Assembly: GCF_002007235.1 (NCBI RefSeq)
Contig: NZ_MUHW01000017.1
Coordinates: forward strand, 31,334-95,333
Source: Oribacterium sp. C9
GTDB taxonomy: Bacteria > Bacillota > Clostridia > Lachnospirales > Lachnospiraceae
Length of the DNA stretch: 64,000 nt
Reading direction: 5' to 3'
Shown here: one piece after another, positions 52,915-64,000 of the stretch
Layout of the letters: every line of letters starts with the position of its first letter
Numbering within the stretch: the stretch's first letter is position 1
Position numbers and translations under genes: made by a program
The notes under the pieces: generated by a model
Databases searched by the model: none
What the model was told of the DNA's origin: nothing
The model's input: the letters and a program-made list of their open reading frames with translations, nothing else

Positions 52915-54522
52915 ATGTATACGATCATTTATGATTTTGGAACAAGCAGCGTAAAGACATGTCTGTTTGAGATTGACTCTGATATCCGTATCGTGGCGAG
53001 TTCTACTGCCGCCTATGGTTTATATATCTCCGGGGACGGAGGAGCAGAGCAGGATACAGAAGAATGGTGGAGGGCTCTATGCCATACCACAAAGGAGTTA
53101 TTTAAAAAATCAGGTGTCGGAGCCACAGAAATCGGTGGAATTGCATTTTGCTCACAGATGCAGGGGACGGTCCTGGTAGATAAAGATGCGAAAGCCGTCA
53201 GACCTCCGATGAACTATCTGGATCAAAGAGGCATAAAAGAGTATAAAAAGTGTATGGGAAGCGGGATAGTAAAGGTATCCGGCTGCAGCCTGTATAAGCT
53301 TGTAAGAAATCTGTTGGTTAATTATGCCGCTTCAACAAGTGCGAAGGATCCGGTCTGGAAGTACAAATGGGTCGAAAACAACGAGCCGGAGGTTTACAGT
53401 AGGATCTATAAATGGCTGGATATCGGTGACTATCTGGTTGCGCGATGTACCGGAAGGATAGTGAGAACTGCTGATTCTGCATTCGCCACTTTTCTTTATG
53501 ATACGCGTAAGGGAAAGGAAGGCTGGAACAGTGGGCTTCTGAAAATGTATAGAGTAGATCCTGAACATATGCCGGAGATCATTGATTGTACAGATCGGGT
53601 CGGAGGATTGACCGGAAAAGCTGCGAAGGATCTCGGACTTATGGAGGGAACTCCGGTCTTTGGAGGCGGTGGAGATACGACTTTTGTCAATATCGGCGCC
53701 GGATGTATAAGTCCAGGAGATACGCATATATATGTCGGTACCTCAGGATGGGTATCGACATTCCTCAATTATCAAACTGTTGATATCAACGCCATGATAA
53801 CGGGAGTTCTTTCAGCCAGGCATGGATATTTCAACTATTACGCGGAACTGGAAACAGCTGGCAAATGTTTTGAATGGGTAATGAAGCATCTTGCTTTGGA
53901 TGAGGTTGGTGTGTATCTGAATCAAACCAAGATCACGGATGATGTGGAGAGCAGGTTTACAAGCCTTTATGATTATCTGTCGGAAGAGATCAGTAAGGTT
54001 CCGCCGGGAGCAAACGGCGTACTCTTTACTCCATGGCTCCATGGTAACAGATGTCCTTTTGAGGATTCAGATGCAGCCGGGATGTTTTTTAATATAAGGA
54101 TCGAAACCGGAAAGAGGGATATGATCAGGGCCGTTCTTGAGGGAATTTGTTATCATCTTCGCTGGCTTCTGGAAAGTGAAGCGAGGAAGGTGAAAACCTC
54201 CGATGTCATAAGATTTGTCGGAGGTGGAGCATTGTCTCCGGTTACATGTCAGATGCTCGCTGATATTACCGGAAGAAAGATTGAGACCGTAAATCATACG
54301 CAGGAGGTTGGAGCAGTAGGAACGGCTCTGGTTGTAGCCGCAGGAATCAAAGGAGAAGATGTGCTTGAGCTTGCACGAAAGCTTGTAAAGCCAGACCGGA
54401 TTTATATACCCAACCCTTTAAATAGAGATGTCTATGAGAGAAACTACAGAGTATTTAAGAGGCTTTACAGCTCCAATGCGCAGAACTTTAAAATGCTGAA
54501 TTATAGATCCAAAGAAGTCTGA
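52915..54522 (+). CDS. FGGY-family carbohydrate kinase
   Basis: A 535-residue sugar kinase of the FGGY family (xylulokinase-like). Motifs: IYDFGTSSVKTCLFE at the N-terminus (phosphate 1), FGGGGDTT and the late GGGALSPVTCQMLADITGR (FGGY signature 2). It phosphorylates a ketose or polyol in the cytoplasm. The exact sugar cannot be assigned. It follows the HAD gene by three bases, so the two are co-transcribed, and ends in a T-rich terminator. Confidence 0.85.
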   Translation: MYTIIYDFGTSSVKTCLFEIDSDIRIVASSTAAYGLYISGDGGAEQDTEEWWRALCHTTKELFKKSGVGATEIGGIAFCSQMQGTVLVDKDAKAVRPPMNYLDQRGIKEYKKCMGSGIVKVSGCSLYKLVRNLLVNYAASTSAKDPVWKYKWVENNEPEVYSRIYKWLDIGDYLVARCTGRIVRTADSAFATFLYDTRKGKEGWNSGLLKMYRVDPEHMPEIIDCTDRVGGLTGKAAKDLGLMEGTPVFGGGGDTTFVNIGAGCISPGDTHIYVGTSGWVSTFLNYQTVDINAMITGVLSARHGYFNYYAELETAGKCFEWVMKHLALDEVGVYLNQTKITDDVESRFTSLYDYLSEEISKVPPGANGVLFTPWLHGNRCPFEDSDAAGMFFNIRIETGKRDMIRAVLEGICYHLRWLLESEARKVKTSDVIRFVGGGALSPVTCQMLADITGRKIETVNHTQEVGAVGTALVVAAGIKGEDVLELARKLVKPDRIYIPNPLNRDVYERNYRVFKRLYSSNAQNFKMLNYRSKEV

Positions 54523-54539
54523 GTCAGACAGTTTTTTTT
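54516..54539. terminator. Terminator at the kinase stop codon
   Basis: A short GTCT/AGAC stem includes the kinase stop codon and is followed by eight T residues. It is short, but the T-run is good; the MFS gene on the opposite strand ends in the same place. Confidence 0.55.
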
Positions 54540-55738
54540 CTTACATAGCGAACCAGAACCATGATACATATCATGTCGATGAAAAGAGCTATGGCGATGC
54601 TTCCGATTCCGGTGGCGATGCCGAAGTTCTCGGCAATAACCCCCACTATTGTCGGCATGATGATGGAACCGAGGCTTGCTGTGGTGAGAATGAAGCTCCA
54701 GGCCAGGCTGTATTTCTTTATGAGCTCACCTGCAAAGGAAACCGTGGTGGCATATATACCCGCCATGGAGAAGCCAAAGCCCATTATTCCGATGATGATA
54801 GGAAGTGTTGTCTTTGACAGAATAAGTACTATAAAGAAGAGGACAATGCCTACACCCATGGCAGGCAGCAGGTCCTCTTTTTTTACTTTCGTTGAGAGGA
54901 ATGCTGTGGTTAGTCTTCCCAGGAGGATCATTACCCAAAGGATGCTGGCAGTTACCTGGGCGAGATTTGGCTTAAGCAGTCCGGTGTCCTTAAAATAGGT
55001 GATCATCCAGCCTATAACGCCCTGTTCGGCGCAGAGGTAGAAGAACAGTGTGGCTATGCAGATATAAAAGAGGGGCTCTCTGAAAAAACCGAATGCAGCT
55101 GCGGAGTTATCATCATCTCTCTTGTCGAACCGTTTTCCGGATACTGACGCCGGAATTTCATCAGTATGTTTTTTGTTCTCTGCATCCTCCGGCATCAGAT
55201 AATAGAAAAGGCATGTCAAAAGACCAAGAGCAGAAAGAAATACACAGGCATACACCCAGTGGGAGCTCTCGTCTCTCGTCATGAACATTAAAATAAGTGG
55301 GAACACGAAGGCTCCTACCGCAAATGAGGCATGGAGGCAATTCAGTGCCCATGCCATACCTGTTGCGATGGAGTTGATCTTTGCATTGCAGTAATTACTT
55401 GCGGCGCCTCTTGCGATTCCGGTTGCAAAAAAGGCAAAAACGAGAACCAATCGGTAGTTTCCGAGAAGCATCAAAAGGAAAGAAACAGGGAAGAAGCTTT
55501 GAAAGAACATGATGCTCTTTTTCTTTCCTATGAGTAAAGGAAGAGCTCCGGAAAAGAAGCTGGAGCAAAGGTTACCGACAGAGTGGAGACTCACCAGAAG
55601 TCCGCAGAAGGCGTAATCAAGGCCAAAGGCATCTCTGATAAAAGGGAGAAGTGAGCCGATGGAAAGAGCCAGCATTCCGTTGGTAACGAAAGCTGAGTAG
55701 CAAAGTGCAAATTGTTTTCTTTTTAAACTGTCAGTCAT
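54524..55738 (-). CDS. Major facilitator superfamily transporter
   Basis: A 404-residue twelve-helix MFS protein. A conserved loop AGMARGAASN-like segment (GIARGAASNYCN) and twelve hydrophobic segments are seen; a charged central loop lies near residue 195-215. The start at 55738 is the better of two in-frame ATGs because homology begins TDSLKRKQFALCYSAF. Substrate unknown. It is convergent with the FGGY kinase and may belong to its sugar system. Confidence 0.8.
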   Translation of the reverse strand: MTDSLKRKQFALCYSAFVTNGMLALSIGSLLPFIRDAFGLDYAFCGLLVSLHSVGNLCSSFFSGALPLLIGKKKSIMFFQSFFPVSFLLMLLGNYRLVLVFAFFATGIARGAASNYCNAKINSIATGMAWALNCLHASFAVGAFVFPLILMFMTRDESSHWVYACVFLSALGLLTCLFYYLMPEDAENKKHTDEIPASVSGKRFDKRDDDNSAAAFGFFREPLFYICIATLFFYLCAEQGVIGWMITYFKDTGLLKPNLAQVTASILWVMILLGRLTTAFLSTKVKKEDLLPAMGVGIVLFFIVLILSKTTLPIIIGIMGFGFSMAGIYATTVSFAGELIKKYSLAWSFILTTASLGSIIMPTIVGVIAENFGIATGIGSIAIALFIDMICIMVLVRYVRKKTV

Positions 55739-55823
55739 AGTATTCACCAAATATTTTCGATTTTTTGTAAATGTCATTGTCCAAGGTGGTTAATCACCAT
55801 GGCTATACATAAGTGTACGGTCA

Positions 55824-56759
55824 TTAATCGTTGAGTTTCTTCGTTTTGGTAGTTTTTTCTTTCGATCCCGGCGTCGGAAGCTGAGCAAGGACTACAGCCA
55901 GGAATACGATCACGCAGCCCAGCATTTCCCTGAGACTCAGACTCTCATTCAGGATGAGCCATCCGAAGAGAACTGCAAATACAGATTCCATGCTCATGAT
56001 GAGAGGCGCGATGGTAGGACTGGTACGGCTTTGTGCCAGTATCTGCAGAGTGTAGGCAACACCACTTGAAAGGACTCCGGCATACAGAATGGTTATTTTG
56101 GCATCCCATATGGAAGAGAGGGAGGGTGTCTCGAAAAGCATTGTCGGAATAAGAGACAGGATACCTACTGTCAGGAACTGGACACATGATATCAGGACTC
56201 CGTCAGTAAATTGGGTGGCGAAGCGGTCTATGACCATGATGTGCATGGAGTAAGCGATGGCACAGAGCAGGCAATAGAAATCACCCTTTCCGATGGTAAA
56301 GCCTTCTTTTATGCACATAAGATAAAATCCGAATATAGCCATGCAGACATATAGCCATACTATTTTGGAAACTTTTTTTCCGAGAAGCATGCTGAAAATC
56401 GGAACTATAACTATGTACAGAGCTGTGATGAATCCGGCTTTACCGGCGGTGGTTGAACTGATACCTACCTGTTGGAGATTACTTGCCACGAAAAGCACGG
56501 TACCACATACGATACCGCCAACAACAGAGCTGTGATTCAGTTTCTGTTCCTGTCGATCTGTGAGCGGATGCTGTCTCAGAAATCTTTTTCTGAAGAATAC
56601 AACCATAGGTATGAGTACCAGAAAGCCGATGAAGCTTCTTGTCATATTGTAGGTAAAGGGACCTACATACTCCATTCCCGCACTTTGAGCCACGAAAGCG
56701 GAGCCCCAGATCAGAGAAGTGAGTAAAAGCATCAGGTTACCTTGAAATTGTCTGTTCAT
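55824..56759 (-). CDS. EamA/DMT-superfamily transporter
   Basis: A 311-residue ten-helix permease made of two EamA repeats. The N-terminus LLLTSLIWGSAFVAQS and the second-half PTIAPLIMSMESVFAVLFGWLI are typical of the drug/metabolite transporter superfamily. It probably exports small metabolites. The C-terminus is basic. The ribosome binding site is GCGAGG. It lies just upstream of the MFS gene on the same strand. Confidence 0.88.
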   Translation of the reverse strand: MNRQFQGNLMLLLTSLIWGSAFVAQSAGMEYVGPFTYNMTRSFIGFLVLIPMVVFFRKRFLRQHPLTDRQEQKLNHSSVVGGIVCGTVLFVASNLQQVGISSTTAGKAGFITALYIVIVPIFSMLLGKKVSKIVWLYVCMAIFGFYLMCIKEGFTIGKGDFYCLLCAIAYSMHIMVIDRFATQFTDGVLISCVQFLTVGILSLIPTMLFETPSLSSIWDAKITILYAGVLSSGVAYTLQILAQSRTSPTIAPLIMSMESVFAVLFGWLILNESLSLREMLGCVIVFLAVVLAQLPTPGSKEKTTKTKKLND

Positions 56760-56791
56760 TTAAACCTCGCGTACTATTAGAACATAGATAA

Positions 56792-56808
56792 AGCGCCCTA
56801 AAGGCGCT
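56792..56808 (-). terminator. Hairpin downstream of the AraC regulator
   Basis: AGCGCC/GGCGCT stem with a 5-nt loop. It is a compact GC-rich hairpin in the gap between the AraC gene (stop at 57015) and the EamA gene. The T-run is weak. Confidence 0.4.
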
Positions 56809-57014
56809 GATAATGTCTTAAAAACCTAACTATATATGTGTGAATACATAAAAAATGTGTCAGCCCTTCAGGACACTTGTATCATTATAGCGCTTACATT
56901 GCGTACAAGCCAATAAAAAAGTAAGTTATTATAATGTTTTGAGCGTATATGAAATTCAGGGAACCTGGAACAGGCTGATTTACCGGATAGTATGCTCAGG
57001 TGAGGACTGAATGT

Positions 57015-58196
57015 TCAGCCTTTATATTTCTTCCTGTATCCGCTTGGCGTCACCCCATATACCTTTTTAAAGCACTTAACAAAATAATTTGAGTCGAGAA
57101 TTCCTACTTCTGCGGCTATTTCCTGAATAGACATAGAAGTTTTGGTAAGGGCTTCGGCTGCCTTTTTCATTCTGACGAAATTGAGATAAGCCATGGGGGT
57201 GGTACCGGTCTCACGTTTGAACCGATGGACGATATGGCTTGGGCTTAGGGAAAGCTCTTCAGCGATATCTTCAAGCGTCAGGGCCTTTTCGTACTCATTT
57301 TCCATGAGATATCTGACACTCAGTACCAGACTGCTGTACGCCTTTGATTTATATTCCTTTATGATATCGCAGTATTCCTTTATCAGTCGCTCATGCTCCA
57401 TATAGATCTCATCCATGGTGCGTGCCTTCAGCATGAACCTTCCGCTTTTTCCTGAGATCCGGTCATTGATTTCCGCAGGAAGACCGGCATTTAATGCTCC
57501 TATTCTCAACATGGTCCTGGTGATACCTGCTGAGACCCTTGCAACTTCAAGGGTGTGGCCAATGTTTTTGTATGACACAGCATTGTGCAGGAAGTGCCAT
57601 GCCTCCGAAGCCGCAGTGTAGTTTCCCTCGGATATGCTCTTCATGAGCCGCTGTTCAGTTGCATAATGCTCCCGTACCAGCTTTATGGCGATGTCCCGGG
57701 AAACAGTTTCTTCTTCATGTGCATAAGAAAGTGGTGAAAGATCCAGATTTCTGGTTGCATGAATGGTGGAATCTCCGGTCAGTGACGAAAAGAGAATATT
57801 TAAGTGATATTGTACATTCTGTTGTGGCTTTACCGTATATCTGCTTCGTAATTTAGCCAGAGTTTCAGGCTGTATATCCCTTATCTTCAGATTTGACAAA
57901 AGGATCGAGATCTCGCTGCTGGCGAGAAGCTCTGTACAGTAGGGTCCGTAAAGGATGGGCGTATCATCACAGAAGGCAAGGATGTGATGGATTCGGAAGG
58001 AGTCAACTATATGAAGAAATTCACTCTTGTCCATTTCTGAAAGAAGCTCCTGCAGCTTGTTTTTTGAAAAAAGGATCTGGGAAGAGTGGATGCGGTACTT
58101 CTCGCAGACTGCGTCTATCTTCTCTGTTGTGTCGATTATATTTACCGGAATCAGTTCCAGATTCTCAAGCATCAGGCAGCCTTCTGTGATCGTCAT
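57015..58196 (-). CDS. AraC-family transcriptional regulator
   Basis: A 393-residue regulator. The C-terminal AraC domain (about residues 295-393) has both helix-turn-helix units: LEDIAEELSLSPSHIVHRF and IQEIAAEVGILDSNYFVKCF, ending PSGYRKKYKG. The N-terminal 290 residues form a sensor region without a cupin motif that I recognise. It is divergent from the PTS/glucuronidase genes and probably activates them. The start follows AAGGAG. Confidence 0.9.
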   Translation of the reverse strand: MTITEGCLMLENLELIPVNIIDTTEKIDAVCEKYRIHSSQILFSKNKLQELLSEMDKSEFLHIVDSFRIHHILAFCDDTPILYGPYCTELLASSEISILLSNLKIRDIQPETLAKLRSRYTVKPQQNVQYHLNILFSSLTGDSTIHATRNLDLSPLSYAHEEETVSRDIAIKLVREHYATEQRLMKSISEGNYTAASEAWHFLHNAVSYKNIGHTLEVARVSAGITRTMLRIGALNAGLPAEINDRISGKSGRFMLKARTMDEIYMEHERLIKEYCDIIKEYKSKAYSSLVLSVRYLMENEYEKALTLEDIAEELSLSPSHIVHRFKRETGTTPMAYLNFVRMKKAAEALTKTSMSIQEIAAEVGILDSNYFVKCFKKVYGVTPSGYRKKYKG

Positions 58197-58353
58197 ATGG
58201 ATGTTCTCCTTTTATTATGGGTATGAGTAGAAAAGCAAGGGACGCTGTCATTACCTTGAAAGAAAATGAAGGAAATAGACAAATTTATATCAGATATTAA
58301 CAATATAGTACTATTCTGTCAATTTGGTTCTAATACATAGCGCGTTTCACTGC

Positions 58354-58359
58354 TATAAT
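58354..58359 (+). promoter_or_regulatory. -10 box of the PTS/glucuronidase operon
   Basis: A perfect TATAAT lies 50 bp before the start of the EIIBC gene. No good -35 box is seen at the right distance, which fits a promoter that needs the divergent AraC activator. Confidence 0.45.
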
Positions 58360-58408
58360 ACCAGCATCAGCTGATTTGATGAATGAATACAAATTGGGAG
58401 AAAAGAAA

Positions 58409-59806
58409 ATGGCTAAGGATTATAACTTAATTGCTAATGAAGTCATAAAAAACATAGGTGGAGCTGATAATGTAAAGGCTCTTACGCATTGCGTCACACG
58501 TCTCAGATTTGTTCTTAAGGACACATCCAAAGCAGATAAAGAAAAGCTTGAAAGCATTGACGGTGTCATGAAGGTAATCGAGGCCGGCGGTCAGACACAG
58601 GTGGTCATCGGTCAGGATGTGACAAAAGCATTTGACGCTGTTATGGCACTGCCTGAGGCGGCAGTATGGCAGTCCGGAGTTTCAGCGGAAGAGGATGATG
58701 CTGATGTAAAGGATATCGTGGCTGAAAACAAAAAGAAGGCAAAGAAAAATGTGCTTGGAGATAAGTTCGTAGAGTATGTTTCTGCCATTTTCACCCCCTT
58801 CATGGGTGCCTTTATGGGAGCGGGACTCCTCAAAGGTTTTCTTGTGCTTTTCGTGACTATAGGACTCCTTAGTAAGGAATCCAGTACATACACCATTCTC
58901 TATGGTGCAGCAGACGGAGTGTTCTATTTCCTTCCGATATTCATTGCCTACACAGCAGGAAAGAAATTCGGCGCACAGCACTTTGTGACCATGGCTATCG
59001 CAGCAGCCCTTGTTTATCCCAATGTTGTAGCCCTGAAGGGTGCGGAGGAAGCCGTAACATATCTTGGCCTTCCTGTTAAGATGATAAGCTACACAAGTTC
59101 AGTACTTCCTATCATAGTTGCAGCATACGTACAGGCTAAATGGGAAAAGCTTTTAAAGAAGATAATGCCTGAAGTCATCAGCGGAATCATCATTCCTCTT
59201 CTTGATCTCATCGTTATTTTCCCGCTTGTGCTTCTGGTCGTTGGACCTGTTACAGATTTTGTGGGAACAGGACTTGCAAAGGTAATCGAGACAGGTCTCA
59301 ATACTGTACCTATTCTCGCAGGTTTCGCCATGGCAGCCCTCTGGCCTGTAATGATCATCTTCGGTGTTCACTGGGGACTTATCCCTATCTGCATGAACAA
59401 CTATGCGGTCCTTGGTTATGACTATATCCTTCCGCTTACTGTAGGAACAAACTTCGGTATCGCAGCAGCTACCTTCGCAGTATTTTTACGTGCAAAGAAC
59501 AAGAAGCTTAGAGAGCTTTCAGGTGCGGCAGCAGTTTCAGCATTCATAGGCGGCGTAACTGAGCCTGCCATCTACGGAGTACTTCTCGAGAGAAAGAAGG
59601 TTTTCGCAGCAATGTGCATCATCAACGGTATCGGCGGAGCCCTTTGTGCAGTCATGCATGTGACAAGAGATGTGCAGATGTCTGTCAATGCTCTTACACT
59701 GCCTGCCATCTATGCAGTTTACGGCGGCTGGGCTATCGTTGCCATCGCCATATCTCTGGCAGGAGCCTTCGGAGTCTCCTTCGTGACATTTAAAGAGGCG
59801 AAGTGA
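58409..59806 (+). CDS. PTS beta-glucoside-family EIIBC
   Basis: A 465-residue fused PTS component. The IIB domain (residues 1-85) has the phospho-cysteine Cys28 in LTHCVTRLRF. The IIC domain (about 115-465) has about ten membrane segments, with the family segment GVTEPAIYGVLLERKK. The C-terminal IIA domain found in BglF is absent, so a separate EIIA must supply phosphate. The start at 58409 follows GGGAG. It is the first gene of an operon with a GH2 beta-glucuronidase and a GH1 enzyme; it probably imports beta-glucosides as 6-phosphates. Confidence 0.9.
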   Translation: MAKDYNLIANEVIKNIGGADNVKALTHCVTRLRFVLKDTSKADKEKLESIDGVMKVIEAGGQTQVVIGQDVTKAFDAVMALPEAAVWQSGVSAEEDDADVKDIVAENKKKAKKNVLGDKFVEYVSAIFTPFMGAFMGAGLLKGFLVLFVTIGLLSKESSTYTILYGAADGVFYFLPIFIAYTAGKKFGAQHFVTMAIAAALVYPNVVALKGAEEAVTYLGLPVKMISYTSSVLPIIVAAYVQAKWEKLLKKIMPEVISGIIIPLLDLIVIFPLVLLVVGPVTDFVGTGLAKVIETGLNTVPILAGFAMAALWPVMIIFGVHWGLIPICMNNYAVLGYDYILPLTVGTNFGIAAATFAVFLRAKNKKLRELSGAAAVSAFIGGVTEPAIYGVLLERKKVFAAMCIINGIGGALCAVMHVTRDVQMSVNALTLPAIYAVYGGWAIVAIAISLAGAFGVSFVTFKEAK

Positions 59807-59849
59807 TCCTTATATAGAGGCGATAGTATAGATAGTTTGAAGTTCGAGT

Positions 59850-59885
59850 CATGGAGTGGGGGAAAACATCATCCTTCACTCCATG
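59850..59885 (+). other. Intercistronic hairpin between EIIBC and the glucuronidase
   Basis: CATGGAGTG (59850-59858) pairs with CACTCCATG (59877-59885). There is no T-run. It may tune expression of the downstream genes or mark an mRNA processing point. Confidence 0.45.
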
Positions 59886-60004
59886 AGTTTAATAGAAGCA
59901 GGTAATATCAATGAATGGCTATTCAGATATAGCCTGCGCCGAAAAGCCTGAACAACGGAACGGGTGTATTGGCAATAGATTGTAGAAGTAAAGGAAACAG
60001 ATAT

Positions 60005-63291
<3,287 letters not shown>

Positions 63292-63473
63292 CTTGTATAA
63301 GAAGAGATTCATTCTGATGAATGGTACCAAAGAAATATCACTTTTCATATAGTCTAAAATTCGACCATATAGGTATAGCTGTATGTCAATTCTAAATTAT
63401 TTATGTGAAGAGGGTAATATTTCACCGAAAAACTGCTGATAAAAAAGATAATTGAATATAGTGGATCGGTTAT

Positions 63474-63508
63474 CCCCTCGAGAAGACAGAGAATATCTTT
63501 TCGGGGGG
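63474..63508 (+). terminator. Hairpin after the GH1 gene
   Basis: CCCCTCGAGAAGA (63474-63486) pairs with TCTTTTCGGGG (63496-63508) with two wobble or mismatch positions. It is a plausible terminator of the glycoside operon, although only a weak T-run follows. Confidence 0.5.
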
Positions 63509-63540
63509 GTATTCTTATAGGTTATGTTTAGGAACCTGTA

Positions 63541-63590
63541 GGCATACCGGGGATTTGTACAATGAGAGTTAACGGTACAAATTCTATGCC
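63541..63590 (+). promoter_or_regulatory. Structured leader of the secreted repeat protein
   Basis: GGCATA (63541-63546) pairs with TATGCC (63585-63590) and inside it ATTTGTAC (63553-63560) pairs with GTACAAAT (63575-63582), with an internal loop CCGGGG. This two-stage hairpin ends 27 bases before the ribosome binding site of the following gene. The class is not recognised. Confidence 0.45.
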
Positions 63591-63631
63591 GGAAAAATGT
63601 ACTTTCGAGACGGAAAGAAAGGAGAATTCTC

Positions 63632-64000
63632 GTGAGAAGAAAGAGTTTTTTGTCGGTAAGAAAAGGTATGGCGGTCGCATTGACTGCAGCAGTTGTCATG
63701 AGCCAGAGTATGATGGTGTATGCGCAAGATACAACTGTAATAGCAACTGATGGCGATACAGTTAAAGTTGAAGATGGAGTTTCGGTATCAGGTGACAGTG
63801 GTGAAACTACCGGTGTAAGTGCAAACAGTTCCACCGGAACCGCTTCAGTTACTGTAGATAATGGGATTTCGGTAACAGAAAACAAAATTGATAGTACTGG
63901 CAATCATGAGGGAACAGGAATAAGTGCGACTTCATCAGGAAGCAACGCAAAAACTGAAGTTACAGTTAATTCCGGTGCAGTAACAGTTACAGGAGCTGGA
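63632..64000 (+). CDS. Secreted Ser/Thr/Val-rich repeat protein (truncated by window edge)
   Basis: The first 123 codons of a gene that runs off the right edge. The start is GTG at 63632, seven bases after AAAGGAG. Residues 1-32 form a signal peptide: a basic start, a hydrophobic core (MAVALTAAVVMSQSMM) and cleavage after VYAQ. The mature part is low-complexity, rich in Thr, Ser, Val and Gly, and seems to be built from repeats of about 37 residues around DGVSVSG.., NGISVTE.. and SGAVTVTG. Such proteins are often surface adhesins or beta-solenoid proteins. The rest is outside the window. Confidence 0.7.
   Translation, partial: MRRKSFLSVRKGMAVALTAAVVMSQSMMVYAQDTTVIATDGDTVKVEDGVSVSGDSGETTGVSANSSTGTASVTVDNGISVTENKIDSTGNHEGTGISATSSGSNAKTEVTVNSGAVTVTGAG

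Noticed and set aside
63397..63903. 168-codon minus-strand open frame at the right edge
   Set aside because: It is antisense to the well-supported secreted protein (signal peptide and ribosome binding site), and its sequence mirrors the repeats of that gene.

Overview
The window looks like a piece of a large secondary replicon (chromid or megaplasmid) of a low-GC, anaerobic, gut- or rumen-type Firmicute, most probably a Lachnospiraceae of the Butyrivibrio/Pseudobutyrivibrio kind. The reasons are strong AGGAGG-type ribosome binding sites, fructose- and beta-glucoside-type PTS systems, lipoprotein flavin-binding reductases, an arginine-derived polyamine operon, and a plasmid-type replication and partition module. 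The taxonomic placement is inference; no rRNA or tRNA gene is visible.

Layout. Positions 1-4.4 kb carry a truncated membrane protein, a Tat-exported flavin reductase with a LysR regulator, and a HemW-like radical SAM protein. 4.4-10.2 kb holds a fructose-family PTS operon (EIIA, EIIB, EIIC, class II aldolase) with a PRD/BglG-type regulator. 10.3-13.3 kb holds a lipoprotein FMN/FAD reductase divergent from an RpiR-family regulator, with a clear inverted-repeat operator between them. 13.3-20.6 kb is the replicon core: a mostly non-coding AT-rich stretch with repeated palindromes and parS-like half-sites, a small membrane protein, a DUF1653 protein, ParA, ParB, an array of at least 22 iterons (17-mer GTTGAG-N6-TACGG), a Rep_3-type initiator and a small downstream gene. 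21.4-26.7 kb has a YfbR-like HD nucleotidase, an unusual 828-residue adenosine-deaminase-like protein with a C-terminal Rossmann-like domain, and two cell-wall enzymes (L,D-transpeptidase, polysaccharide deacetylase). 26.7-29 kb is decayed: a 5'-truncated esterase and a frameshifted GPH sugar transporter.

29-31.7 kb carries a metallo-beta-lactamase-fold hydrolase, an ArsC/Spx-like protein and a lipoprotein with three FMN-binding-type domains. 31.9-39.1 kb is a polyamine operon: promoter, a structured leader RNA of about 200 nt closed by a long-range helix, an intrinsic terminator, then arginine decarboxylase-like speA, speE, carboxy(nor)spermidine dehydrogenase and decarboxylase, agmatine deiminase and N-carbamoylputrescine amidase. 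Together they can take arginine to putrescine and then to spermidine by the aspartate-semialdehyde route, and possibly also by the decarboxy-SAM route. 39.1-48.3 kb has a DUF3784 protein, a large GGDEF/EAL/PAS/GGDEF protein, remnants of an SDR and an HxlR gene, a phosphoesterase lipoprotein, and a LysR/permease/esterase locus. 48.4-56.8 kb has a Y-family polymerase with a YolD-like partner behind a palindromic operator, an NhaC-type antiporter, a HAD phosphatase, an FGGY kinase and two transporters. 57-63.3 kb is an AraC-controlled glycoside locus: PTS EIIBC, beta-glucuronidase and 6-phospho-beta-glucosidase. The window ends inside a secreted repeat protein.

The strongest candidates for something undescribed are the iteron/parS-like/palindrome-rich origin, the structured leader RNA of the polyamine operon, and the HD nucleotidase plus ADA-Rossmann pair next to the replication genes.
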